A stretch of DNA of 64,000 nucleotides from Plotosus lineatus (GCA_024760905.1 CM045733.1:15750001-15814000); one strand, 5' to 3'. Positions 48,853 to 58,872 are shown, counted from the first letter of the stretch. Notes: generated from the letters alone by a model not told the origin. Numbers and translations: made by a program.

Positions 48853-50454
48853 GTTAGAGTGATAAAGGACAGAGAAGGAAATGTATTGACTGATGACAAA
48901 AGTGTGCTGGGAAGATGGAAAGAGTACTTTGAAGAGCTGATGAATGAGGAAAATGAGAGAGAAAAAAGAGTAGAAGGGGTGACCGTTGAGGAGTAGGAAG
49001 TAGCAAAGATTAGTAAGGGAGAAGTGAGGAGGGCATTGAAGAGGATGACGAGTGGAAAGGCAGTTGGCCCTGATGACATACCAGTTGAGGTATGGAAGTG
49101 TCTAGGGGAGGTAGCAGTAGATTTTCTGACAAGAATATTCAACAAGGTCTTAGAAAGTGAGCAGATGCCATAGGAATGGAGGAGAAGTGTGCTTGCGCCC
49201 ATTTTTAAGAACAAGGGAGATGTACAGAGTTGTGGCAACTACAGAGGGATAAAGTTGATGAGCCATACAATGAAGCTATGGGAAAGAATAGTGGAAGCAA
49301 GACTAAGGGCAGAGGTCAGCATTTGTGAACAACAGTTTGGTTTCATGCCAAGAAAGAGCACCACAGATGCAGTGTTTGCTTTGAGGATGTTAATAGAGAA
49401 GTACAGAGAAGGTCAGAAGGAGCTGCATTGTGCCTTTGTGGATCTGGAGAAAGCATATGACAGGGTGCCGAGAGAAGAACTGTGGTATTGTATGAGGAAG
49501 TCTGGAGTGACAGAGAAGTATGTTAGAGTGGTGCAGGACATGTATGAGAGATGTAAGACAGTGGTGAGGTGTGCTGTCGGTGTGACAGAAGAGTTCAAGG
49601 TGGAGGTGGGACTGCATCAAGGGTCAGCTCTCAGCCCCTTCTTGTTTGCTATGGTGATGGACAGGCTAACAGACGAGGTTAGACAAGAATCTCCATGGAC
49701 TATGATGTTTGCAGATGACATTGTGATCTGTACTGAGAGCAGAGACCAAGTGGAGGAAATTCTAGAGAGGTGGAGGTATGCCCTGGAAAGGAGGGGATTG
49801 AAGGTTAGTCTTAGTAAGACAGAATACATGTGTGTGAACGACAAGGACCCAAGAGGAACTTTGAGGTTACAGGGGGCAGAGATAAAGAAGGTGGAGGATT
49901 TTAAGTACTTAAGCTCAACAATCCAGAGCAATGGAGAGTGTGGAAAAGAGGTGAAGAAGCGCGTGCAAGCAGGTTGGAATGGATGGAGAAAAGTGTCCGG
50001 TGTGATGTGTGATAGGAGAGTATCGGCAAGAATGTAGGGAAAAGTGTACAAGACGGTGATGAGGCCAGCAATGTTGTATGGTTTAGAGACAGTGGCCCTG
50101 GGGAAAAGACAGGAGTCAGAGTTGGAGGTAGCAGAGATGAAAATGATGAGGTTCTCTTTGGGAGTAACGAGGATGGATAGGATCAGAAATGAGCACATCA
50201 GAGGGACAGCACATGTTCGATGTTTTGGAGACAAAGTCAGAGAAGCTAGATTGAGATGGTTTGGACATGTACAGAGGAGGGATAGTGAGTATATTGGTCG
50301 TAGGATGCTGAGGTTGGAACTACCAGGCAAAAGGCCCAGAGGAAGACCAAAGAGAAGATTTATGGATGCAGTGAAGGCGGACATGAAGGTAGAAGTAGAA
50401 GATGCAGAGGATAGGGAGAGATGGAGGCAGATCATTTGCTGTGGCAACCCCTGA
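48853..50454 (+). pseudogene. RTE ORF, reverse transcriptase part, three further nonsense codons
   Basis: Continues in the same frame as the endonuclease with no frameshift. TAG codons interrupt it at 48994-48996, 49171-49173 and 50035-50037. RT blocks are intact: LWERIVEARLRAEVSICEQQ, FGFMPRKSTTDAVFALRMLI, FVDLEKAYDRVPREELW, GLHQGSALSPFLFAMV and the catalytic MMFADDIVIC, then SLSKTEYMCVND, the C-terminal RLRWFGHVQRRDSEYIG and PRGRPKRRFMDAVK. Natural stop TGA at 50452-50454. Its conserved frame argues for a young insertion. Confidence 0.92.
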
Positions 50455-50542
50455 AGGGAACAGCCGAAAGGAAAAGAAGAAGAAAATGAGACACCAAGGA
50501 TTAACAAAATAATAATTGAACTGAGTAAGCCATCGCAGGGCA

Positions 50543-50962
50543 GCCGGCGTACATGTCAAAATGAGCTGCCGCCACAACCATCCCGGCGCCGTAACAGAAT
50601 GTTGGCCCTACAATGGTCTGGAAAGCTATCCAGGGTGTACCCAGGACCTTCTTACTGTGAGACCGATGTGCTAACCACTACACCACCACACTGCGTGCAA
50701 TGATAATAAGTAATAAAAAAAATTGTGTTGGGTGCCTTTGTGTTCAGTTCTCAATGAGATTCATGTTATAATGAAATTATTCATTCATTTTCTAAGCCGT
50801 TTCATACTCATTAGAATCGCGGGGAGGCTGGCACCCATCTCAGCTCACTCTGGGTGAGGGCACGGTACACCCTGGACAGCTCAGCAAGCCATCGTAGGGT
50901 TAACATTCTGTGACGCAAGTGTTGGTTGTGGTGGCAGCTCATTTTGACATGTACGCCGATTT
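50543..50962. repeat. Inverted repeat of about 95 bp with SINE pieces between
   Basis: About 50543-50640 and about 50866-50962 are reverse complements (GGCGTACATGTCAAAATGAG against CTCATTTTGACATGTACGCC, through the SINE tail CAGGGTGTACC). The loop holds a reversed SINE C head (about 50640-50700) and a reversed SINE A tail (about 50768-50905). Confidence 0.75.
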
Positions 50963-51157
50963 TGTGATGTAAGCAAAAATATAAAAGAGAAGAGGACTCC
51001 GTGCTTCAGCAACCTTTACGTGACGGATCGCGCAGAACCCGGACAACTGAGACACTACTGAAACTTCCCACACTCTGAGATACTGCTGACCTTTGTCCAC
51101 CCCCCCACTTTCAATATATTGTTACACCGACCAACCCTGCCTGACTTTGATGAAATA

Positions 51158-51363
51158 TCAAGTGAGTGATGATTTTGAACAGCCAGTTAGTGTAATTTGC
51201 ATGTTTTTGGATTGTGAGAGGAAATTGGAGTACTCAAACCAGACCCATGAAAGCATGGGGAAAACATCCAAACTCCTCACAGAATCAGCGGAGATGGGAA
51301 TCGAACACAGGCCTTCTTGCTGTGAGGCCGACGCGCTAACCATTACACCGCCGTACTGCCCTC
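51158..51363 (-). repeat. SINE family C, reverse, tailless
   Basis: AGCCAGTTAGTGTAATTTGC, ATGGGAATCGAACACAGGCC as reversed B box, GACGCGCTAACCATTACACC as head. Confidence 0.8.
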
Positions 51364-51430
51364 ATGAGATTACATGAGTATAAATTTAATGATAAAATAT
51401 ATGATAGAATCAGATTTAGCTTGTCGACAT

Positions 51431-51645
51431 ACTGGTACCCCATGTGAGGAGACATCTAGCGGTATACAATACTACACCCTAAACCCTTTAAAAATTATAA
51501 AAGCATACCTTTTAAGACCTCCATCTGCTTCAATGTCGTACCAATGGTAGACGGGTTTGGCAATATATTCCTTTGTGATATCACTCAACCGAATGCCACG
51601 AGCCCGCTTCTTCTTTTCACACGCACCCGGAATCACACACACACA

Positions 51646-51701
<56 letters not shown>

Positions 51702-52208
51702 CGCGTGCGCGGTGTGTGTTGACCATGTCTTCTTAGCAGAGTTATAATCTTACAAATGTTTATGGAAGGTTAAAAGCCTGAGTCAAAAAATAAAGTTGGA
51801 ATGAGCACACTCAAAAAAAAATGAAACAACAGTAACTCTGTCCTTTACACGAAAAGCATTATGGGAGATGCAGATCCATAATAGCCAATGGGAGGGAGCT
51901 GCGTCATTCCTCTGAGCCAATGGTAGGCCAGCGGGGCGGGATGTTGGCAGATAGCCAATGGGAGGGAGCTGCGTCATCCCTCCTAGCCAATGGGAGGCCA
52001 GTGGGGTGGAATGTTAGAAACTCAATGGAGAGCAGCTCGTGCATTGTTTGAATGTTTGAATGTTGCGTTTTAATGTTCGAATGGCACGCTTGAATGTTTG
52101 AATGGTGTGTTTGGAGCGTTTTGTATACAGAGACAAAAAATTTTGGAAAATGTTTTTCGTAACTTACATTTTTTCGTTTGCTGGAACTATCGTAAGGTGA
52201 GGTACCAC

Positions 52209-52210
<2 letters not shown>
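51431..52210 (+). mobile_element. CAGTGGTACCTCACC Tigger-like element, left end worn
   Basis: Right end CGTAAGGTGAGGTACCACTG is intact; left end ACTGGTACCCCATGTGAGGA is degenerate. Body shares CCTTTTAAGACCTCCATCTG, GATATCACTCAACC and repeated TAGCCAATGGGAGGGAGCTG with 62065-62911. A (TG)n run sits at 51641-51720. Confidence 0.75.

Positions 52211-52262
<52 letters not shown>
52204..52262. repeat. (TG)n/(TA)n microsatellite
   Basis: Short TG run and about 21 TA units. Confidence 0.9.
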
Positions 52263-52264
<2 letters not shown>

Positions 52265-52547
52265 CACTAGTAGACCTCTGACAGTCCTGAAGGACTATGG
52301 ACTTGCGCTCTGGCTGGTATCCCGGCTGGTGACACTCTCCAGTGCACGGAACCTAGGTAGGAAGTATGGAGGATGGAGGACAGGCTGTTACCCAAGCAGC
52401 AAGTCCCTCCTTACGGCGCCACCGGAAGGATCCAATGGAAGGGCAGAAGCTGATACGATTGGGTTCTAGTGATGCTATGCTGCAGGAATTGCCAGAACAT
52501 TGCTGTGAACGAACTGCCTCAGGGGACTTCGACTCCCGATTAGAAAC
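52263..52547. other. GC-richer stretch of unknown origin
   Basis: Reads like a dispersed repeat body (GGTATCCCGGCTGGTGACAC, CCTTACGGCGCCACCGGAAG) but has no second copy here and no clear ORF. Confidence 0.4.
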
Positions 52548-52690
52548 ACGCTGACGGCTATGCAGCTACTCTTGACGAAAGTCAGCAATGGTTATTTTAC
52601 ATGAACCTCACACCATAGACAGTGAGAGACATGGCCAGCCTTTGATAACCCAGTTAGCTGCACTGGGGAAACAGTGACAGTTCCAACTCT
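52548..52690 (-). repeat. SINE family A body fragment
   Basis: CACGCTGACGGCTATGCAGC to AACCCAGTTAGCTGCACTGG. A (TA)n run follows at 52735-52765. Confidence 0.75.
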
Positions 52691-52735
52691 AGGAACAGTG
52701 ATCCAGCCGACATTAAAAGCAGGCTACGGCTGCCC

Positions 52736-52767
<32 letters not shown>

Positions 52768-52769
52768 TT

Positions 52770-53085
52770 AGTACTATTCTTACATTATGGAAATCGTGTG
52801 TTCCCACAATAAATCGATTTGGATCTTTATTTATAATACCTGGAAGGAAATTCTGTAACAGCATTACTAAAGTTTTTTCACAATATTTTTAGCTCAGCAT
52901 TTAATAAACTCATCGGTCTAAACTTTTCAGATTTTTCAGAGGGTTTTCCAGAATTTGGAACAATATAATTAAGGCATCATTCATTGAGGAGGGTAAACAT
53001 TCATTTTGGAAAGCATCTTCAAAAGTGGAATTAGTAATTTGGTTTTGTATATTTATATCAAATATTTATAATTGTATATTATATA
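52770..53085 (-). pseudogene. L1-like ORF2, reverse transcriptase piece
   Basis: Minus-strand frames with shifts give ECLPSSMNDALI, a worn PNSGKPSEKSEKFRPMSLLN and INKDPNRFIVGTHDFHNV, the L1/Tx1-type RT start. Broken by stops and frameshifts. It is the 3'-most of three pieces of one element (with 53956-54680 and 55193-55445). Confidence 0.65.
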
Positions 53086-53086
53086 T

Positions 53087-53429
53087 CCGGGCAGTGGTGG
53101 TTTGGTGGTAAAAGGTGTTGGATCACTGATCCAAAGGTTGGGGGTTCAAGCCCTACTCTCCATGAGTTGTCACTGTCCCCCTCCAGTGAAGCTAACAGGG
53201 TTATCAAAGGCCGGCCATGTCTCTCACTGTCTATGGTGAGAGGTTCATGTAAAATAAACATTGCTGACTTTCGCCAACAGCAGTGGCATAGCAATCAGTG
53301 TGTTTCTGCCCTGCAATGACCTGGTGAGCTGTCCAGGGTGTACGCTGCCCTCGCCCGGAGTTGGCTGGGATGGGTGCCAGCCTGCCCCACAACCTTAATT
53401 TGGATTAAGCAGTTACAGAAAATGAATGA
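53087..53429 (+). repeat. SINE family A, inserted in the L1-like element
   Basis: GGGCAGTGGTGGTTTGGTGG head through AGCAGTTACAGAAAATGAAT tail; a TA run follows to 53447. Confidence 0.85.
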
Positions 53430-53460
53430 TATATATATATATATATAAAATTGCTGTTTA

Positions 53461-53951
53461 CAGGGATCCATCAATTTCTGCAGTTAATGTGGACCGAGAC
53501 CCCTCTGCGACTACCGATTTCCGCGAAGTAGGATCGAAACCCCCCCCCGACTGACGTATACATACATGTATATGTGTATATAACATCAATAAATATATAT
53601 TCAATGCTATAAATGCTTATAATGACAACTAAACATTCAAAAATAATGCATAAGATGTAAATAAAATATAAATACACACATACAGACACATGCGTGAACT
53701 CAGATGCGCGCCTCACATGAAAATGTAAGTAGTTATGTTGGGGGGTTTTGGGTTGTTTTTTTGTTTTTGTTTCTTTGGGTTTTTTTTTTTTTTTTTTTGC
53801 ACAATTGGCCTTGTTTTGGAGTATTTTCCTTAACTTTCCCCCTATTTTTCCTTAATTTTCTTATGTTTTTATTTTTCGATGAATATTTAAAAAAAACCCG
53901 CGATGCACTGAAGTCGCAGAAACTGAAGCATGAAGTAGCGAAGGATCACTG
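53461..53951 (+). mobile_element. GGGATCCCT Tigger-like element, complete
   Basis: CAGGGATCCATCAATTTCTG after TA to GCGAAGGATCACTG before TA, 491 bp, with the long T run near 53780-53797. Confidence 0.8.
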
Positions 53952-53955
53952 TATA

Positions 53956-54680
53956 ACAGCCGGCAAAGCATCTGAACCGCCTCTCTTCCCTGCTTTCATC
54001 TTATCAACAGCTCTTCCTGGTTCTTCCTTTGTAATTGTTTGTTCTAGATAAGAAAACTCGTCCTCTTTAATACAAGGTGTATGACAATGAAATACAATAC
54101 ATTTAATTTGTCCAAAAAAAGCATTTTTGTTTGAGTCAGTCTACTTTTTTCAGTATGATAGTTTTTCATAATATATTCAAAATGCTTCATTAATTTCCAG
54201 CGAATCTACTGTTTTTATCCTCTTCTGCAGTAGATGTAATTGATGTTTTATTTTTATTTTCATATTTTTTTGGTCTGCCAGGCTAATAGCTTACCAGATT
54301 TGTCACCATGTTCATAAAAAGATTGTTGAAGCCTTAATAGACTTGCAGTTGCCCTTGAAGCTGACAACTTGTCATATTCTGATCTCAAAACTAATAATTT
54401 TTTTCCAATTCGGGGCTGTTTTGTAGATTCATTACTGCAGACATTTTATTTCACATTCTAACCCTTTTTGTCTTGTATGCTATGATTTTGAACTAGTAAG
54501 GCTTATGATAGGCCCCATGATAAAGGCTTTGAAAGCCTCACACCTCATAACTGCTGATATCTGGTTTGTATTCATTTCAAAAAACATATCTGTCTCTCTC
54601 TAAATAATTTATCAATTCAATGTCCTGCAGCCATTTATGTTTGAAAATGCCATCTAGGTGGATCATTTTAAGAAATTATT
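53956..54680 (-). pseudogene. L1-like ORF2, linker between endonuclease and RT
   Basis: Minus strand gives LLVLRSEYDKLSASRATASL, then LRLQQSFYEHGDKSGKLLAW, a pattern typical of the L1/Tx1 linker (LxSEYNxL...QxYYExGEKxGKLLAWQ). Stops and shifts throughout. Confidence 0.75.
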
Positions 54681-54689
54681 ATCTATATA

Positions 54690-55188
54690 CAGGGATCTCT
54701 CACTTTACGTGGTTAATGGGGACTGAAACCCCCCGTGACCGTGATTTCCAAGAAGTAGAATCGACCTCCCCTGACTGACGTATACGTACATATATATGTG
54801 TATATAATATCAATAAATAAATATTCGATGCTATAAATGCTTATAATAACAATTAAACATTCAAAAATAATGCATAAGATGTAAATTAAATATAAATACA
54901 CTCACATATAGACGTGTATGCGCATGCATGCAGATGCGTGTGTACGCACTCAGATGCGCACCTCACAAAAATGTAACTAGTTTTGATGGGAGGTTTTGGG
55001 TTGTTTTTTGTTTTGTGTTTGTTTAGGTTTTTTTTTTGCATACTTGGCCTTGTTCTGCGGCATTTTCCTTAACTTTCCCCCCTTATTCTTCCTTAATTTC
55101 CTTATTTTTTAATTTGATGAATAGTTTTAAAAAAATGCGATGCACTGAAGCTGCATGAATTGAAGCGCAAAGTAGAGAGGGATCCCTA
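54690..55188 (+). mobile_element. GGGATCCCT Tigger-like element, complete
   Basis: CAGGGATCTCTCACTTTACG after TA to GTAGAGAGGGATCCCTA, followed by TA; the last G is mutated to A. Confidence 0.8.
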
Positions 55189-55192
55189 TATT

Positions 55193-55445
55193 ATAAAGAA
55201 AGGTTTGAACCTTGGAAGATAATGCAGAGGAAATTAAAAAGCAATTCATACCTGAGTATGCTTGATGGGAACTAGAATAACAAGAATATTCCCCTTTATC
55301 TGGATGCAATTCCCTCCAAATATCGAACACATTACCCTCCTCGATAAATTTAAGTATAACTTATCTACACCTATTGTGTGATAGCTCCTGACGTGGAGAA
55401 CAGTCCCTGCTTGGATCTAATGCACAATTAAGATCTCCAGCTATT
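55193..55445 (-). pseudogene. L1-like ORF2, endonuclease end
   Basis: Minus strand shows GDLNCALDPSRDCSPRQELS near 55440-55380 and FDIWRELHPDKGEYSCYSSS at about 55330-55270, matching the L1-type GDFNxxLD and (D)IWRxxxPxxxEYS(F/C)xS motifs. The upstream border coincides with the TA-flanked element at 55447. Confidence 0.8.
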
Positions 55446-55631
55446 ACAGACACTCCCCGACTTACGTTCATCCGTTTTACATTTTTTTTCAATTTTACGG
55501 GGTTTTTTCTGAAAAAAAAGTCAAATTTTGAGTTTAGACGTACTTATGTAGTACGCTGACGTAATGACGCTGCGTCCATTGTTTACAAACGACATACTGA
55601 ACGTGCCGCTCCTTCTTCCCAATTGTTTTTT

Positions 55632-55934
55632 GGAGGCACGGTGGCGTAGTGGTTAGCACGTCCGCCTCACAGCAAGAAGGCCCGGGTTCGATTCCCGACC
55701 TGGGCGTTTCTGTGTGGAGTTTGCATGTTCTCCCCGTGCTTGTGTGGGTTTCCTCCGGGTGCTCCGGTTTCCTCCCACAATTCAAAGACATGCACTGTAG
55801 GTTAATTGGCCATTCTAAATTAGGGACTACAGATGGAAGCTAGTTATAAGATGTATGATGTAATGATGTAAGATGTATGATATATGATGTGAGGCGACCT
55901 TGAGTGCTGAGAAAGGCGCCATATAAATAAAATG

Positions 55935-55965
<31 letters not shown>
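55632..55965 (+). repeat. SINE family C head with an L2-type tail
   Basis: Well-kept head GGAGGCACGGTGGCGTAGTG and B box CCCGGGTTCGATTCCCGACC, body to CCCACAATTCAAAGACATGC. The tail differs from other C copies: GAGTGCTGAGAAAGGCGCCA, then TATAAATAAAATGTATTATT with TTA repeats. Confidence 0.85.
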
Positions 55966-55968
<3 letters not shown>

Positions 55969-55974
55969 TATATA

Positions 55975-56149
55975 AACAAAAGGACAGGACAAAGACTTTC
56001 TATTGAAACTCCATTTATCACTACAGATCTGTTTCGAGGGAATTCTTCTATAATCACCTGAAGAGAGAGGATGGTTTCACCACCCCTCGAAACAGATCTG
56101 TAGTGATAAATGGAGTTTCAATAGAAAGTCTTTGTCCTGTCCTTTTGTT
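55975..56149. repeat. Perfect 66-bp inverted repeat with 43-nt loop
   Basis: Left arm 55975-56040, right arm 56084-56149; they are exact reverse complements. The right arm contains half of the hammerhead core (CGAAAC...); the loop contains the other half. Confidence 0.95.
56053..56107 (+). ncRNA. Putative hammerhead ribozyme (type I, short stem III)
   Basis: All core elements are in order. Stem I: ATCAC (56053-56057) pairs with GTGAT (56103-56107). Core 1: CTGAAGA (56058-56064) = C3 U4 G5 A6 N7 G8 A9. Stem II: GAGAGGATGG (56065-56074) pairs with CCACCCCTC (56080-56088) with a bulge and a mismatch, loop TTTCA. Core 2: GAAA (56089-56092). Stem III: ACA or ACAG (56092-56095) with TGT or CTGT (56098-56101), loop of 2-4 nt. 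Cleavage would follow A at 56102 (H17). Very short stem III and type I layout are characteristic of hammerheads in Penelope-like elements and retrozymes. Activity is not shown. Confidence 0.7.
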
Positions 56150-56206
56150 ATTTGCTCTACCAAAAAGTATTGAGCACTCTCCTACGGAAGGATCTACTCA
56201 GAAAAT

Positions 56207-56247
<41 letters not shown>

Positions 56248-57056
56248 CATGTTACCCTTGTGTTAAGATGTCGTCTCTGTGATCTTTGTGTTTACACTCT
56301 TTTACGGACTTTTGTAACCCTAAGCAAATATGGTTGGTCAGAAGCGTAAGCCTACTAGCTTGGGTGCAAGTCTCATACACAGAGATGAATTAACTATTGG
56401 CTCAGATCGGAACAATCTACTATGCATACTCAGTTAAGCAAAGAGAGTTCTAAAATGAATGAAAGCCCGAATCCAGAAAAGAAAGTGAACTCTCCGCTCT
56501 GCTGGTGATTCACATCAGTGCAGGCTGAGTACTAAAGGAGTTCAACGGCGCCCTTGCTCACTTGAAAGACCGGAAGTCCATACAACCCGCGCTTTTTCTC
56601 AAGCACAGCAAGTACACTGGTTTCGGTTTTGAGCGCCTCACATATTGATGTGACTCGGCTCAGCTTCATGTAAAGTCACCATTCGTCGACCATCGGAAGC
56701 ATTTACAAGCAGAAAGATCGCATCATAGAGAATGTTAAAGGTTATATTTGATACTGTATTTGATATTTGATGAGTGAATTTGATTAAAATTTATCTATTT
56801 GAAATTATTCTGCTTGAATTTAATTTATTTGAAATTAATGTTGATATTATTTGATATATTTGATATTATTTTACAATGTTATGTTTTATGACATACGGTA
56901 ATGGTATTAATGGATGTATAGTGCAGTATGGGTGTCATACACCATACATCATATGTCATACATCACTGTAACAACTTACGTTCACTTTCAACTTACGTCC
57001 GGAACCAATTAAAAACGTAAGTCGGGGAGCGTCTGTACTGTATATACTTTGTATTG

Positions 57057-57497
57057 CAGGGGTCACCAACATGGTGCCCATGGGCACCAGGTCGCCCACA
57101 AGATCAACATGAGGTGCCCGCGGGCCTGTTCACTGCTATTTTTAGAACAGGCCCGTGGCTCCATAGTGCCACTCTCCATTGAGCTGCATCTAATTTTTTT
57201 TTCTATTTTTAAATCAATATTTTCACATAGATGAATATCATTAATTATTAATAATAACATTAAATTATAGGTAAATTGAGCAAATTAGTTATTTAAGAAG
57301 TATGTATCATCCTGGTAGCCCTTTCCAATATTTCAGCACTCAATAGAACAGGGGTCACCAACCTTTTTGAAACTGAGAAATACTTCTTGGGTACCAATTA
57401 ATGAAAAGGGCTACCAGTATGTATCATCCTGGTAGCCCTTTTCATTAATTGGTACCCAAGAAGTATTTCTCAGTTTCAAAAAGGTTGGTGACCCCTG
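57057..57497 (+). mobile_element. hAT element carrying an inverted duplication of its own end
   Basis: Left end CAGGGGTCACCAACATGGTG, right end AAAGGTTGGTGACCCCTG; TSD TTGTATTG (57049-57056) and TTCTATTG (57498-57505), one mismatch. Part of it is in the palindrome 57325-57521. Confidence 0.8.
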
Positions 57498-57521
57498 TTC
57501 TATTGAGTGCTGAAATATTGG
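57325..57521. repeat. Perfect 93-bp palindrome with 11-nt spacer
   Basis: Left arm 57325-57417 and right arm 57429-57521 are exact reverse complements; spacer TATGTATCATC. Each arm contains the hAT right end plus 24 bp of flank beyond it. The spacer and start of the right arm (TATGTATCATCCTGGTAGCC) also occur upstream at 57301-57320. Confidence 0.95.
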
Positions 57522-57529
57522 AAAATACA

Positions 57530-58224
57530 TCTGTAAAAAACGTCACGATCATCTGCGTTCGGGCCGTAAACATTTATTCAAACTAGGCTTTCTGTTAACA
57601 GTGATCTTTGTATTTTTAAATATCGAGCCCTTTCACCTTTGATAACCTTTGTCACTTGTAGTGGAATAGATTATGTGTCGTCGCCCCCCCGGCTTTGGAT
57701 GAGAAAGGAGCTGTGAACCCTTCACCTTGCTATCGTCTCTTGAAATTTCTTAATTTTTCTTGTTTTCTAAATTCCTCTGCAGTTCCACATTGCACAATTG
57801 AACTTAGTTCACTGGACATAAATAAATAACAACTGTTTATTCACAAACATGAAGAAAGCATTACTTGGGAGTAGAGGGAACTTTGGTGTCAAGAACAAAC
57901 ACCTTGAACATTCACACAAATAAAACAAACCCCTATCCCACAGAGATGGGAATCCACACCCACTACATATAAGTCTCCAAACAACACCCGTGGCTACTCC
58001 ACACCGAGTGAGGATCAGCCAACCCATCTCTCACTGACAAGTAAATCAAGCGCCCTTCTGCCATCTGAGATTCAGTGCAATAAACACTCTTTAAGCGCTA
58101 TTTGTAACACAACAACACTTGTAATTGTCCTAAACAACCTTTGGCACTTTGCTGTTTAACCACCTGTCTGAGTTGAACCATTTATCAGTCTCAACTAATC
58201 TGTCATCCAGTCCGAACATCACTT
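57530..58224. other. Unassigned DNA
   Basis: No intact ORF or family recognised. By position it may be the downstream part of the L1-like ORF1 unit at 58225-58675. Confidence 0.4.
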
Positions 58225-58675
58225 ACAGATCCTCCGGTTCTCCTTTAATCTTCTCAATAAAGCGTTTCACCTCTGCCGGCGATCTGATGGCGTAAGTTCT
58301 CCCGCCCCCCCCCAGTGAGCAGCGGTGTGGCCGGTACAGCGATTCCAGGTGCAGTGATTGTCAGATTCTCAGGCCCTGGAGGTCCTGGCAGACCTCGTCA
58401 AGCTTCGTTCTTTGGTTGTAGATCCCCGTTGTGTAATCATCATAAAATTTTATTTGCTGGTTCTTGTAACAGATACTTTTGTTGGCTCGAACTGCCACGA
58501 TCACTTTCATTTTGCCCACGAAATGAAGAAATTCCATGATCAGGTGTCTTGGTGGAGTGTTGTCCTCTCTCTACGCAAGCCAATGCAGTGAACTTGTTCA
58601 AACAGTCCACGTGTTCAAAAGGTCATTCCATCCAGAACATCTGAGAGCAAATTCTCCATAAAAATATTCGGGTCA
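58225..58675 (-). pseudogene. L1-like ORF1 fragment
   Basis: Minus strand gives ENLLSDVLDGMTF, FEQVHCIGLRREDNTPPRHL, MEFLHFVGKMKVIVAVRANK and IRSPAEVKRFIEKIKGEPED, the layout of the RNA-binding ORF1 protein of L1/Tx1 LINEs (RRM plus C-terminal domain with a KR-type ending). It has stops and shifts. Confidence 0.6.
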
Positions 58676-58683
58676 GGGTCACT

Positions 58684-58872
58684 GCAGTACTTGAGGAGCA
58701 GTTGAGGGTCGGGTACCTTGTTCAAGGGCACTTCAGCCATGAAGATGGAGGAAGGAAAAGTAACACTCATCTGCTACCATCCATTTTTCCTGCTGGTTCG
58801 GGAATTGGACCAGTGACTTTTCTGTTCCAAACTCACGTCTCTGTCCATTAAGCCACGGCTACTCCCAATTTA
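58684..58872 (-). repeat. SINE family D
   Basis: TTCAAGGGCACTTCAGCCAT, GGTTCGGGAATTGGACCAGT as reversed B box, AAGCCACGGCTACTCCCA as head. Confidence 0.6.

Larger units (their letters stand above)
47329..50482 (+). mobile_element. Full-length RTE-clade LINE with 15-bp TSD
   Basis: Flanked by exact TSD AAAATGAGACACCAA (47314-47328 and 50483-50497). The 5' part has a G-rich start and TGCCGGTCCCAAGCCCGGAT, ATACCGGATCGGTCGAGGCC; then a coding region 47644-50454 and the 3' end GGCAACCCCTGAAGGGAACA, GCCGAAAGGAAAAGAAGAAG. About 3.15 kb, the expected size of a complete RTE element. Confidence 0.93.
55447..57035 (+). mobile_element. TA-flanked element with CAGACACTCCCCGACTTACG ends
   Basis: Left end CAGACACTCCCCGACTTACG and right end ACGTAAGTCGGGGAGCGTCTG are inverted repeats; TA on both sides (55445-55446, 57036-57037). 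1589 bp. It contains a SINE (55632-55965) and the inverted-repeat/ribozyme segment (55975-56149). No transposase seen; Tigger-like by its ends. Confidence 0.8.

Noticed and set aside
47961..50507. Long minus-strand ORFs across the RTE element
   Set aside because: They are shadows of the biased RTE coding sequence on the plus strand, which has all the protein motifs.
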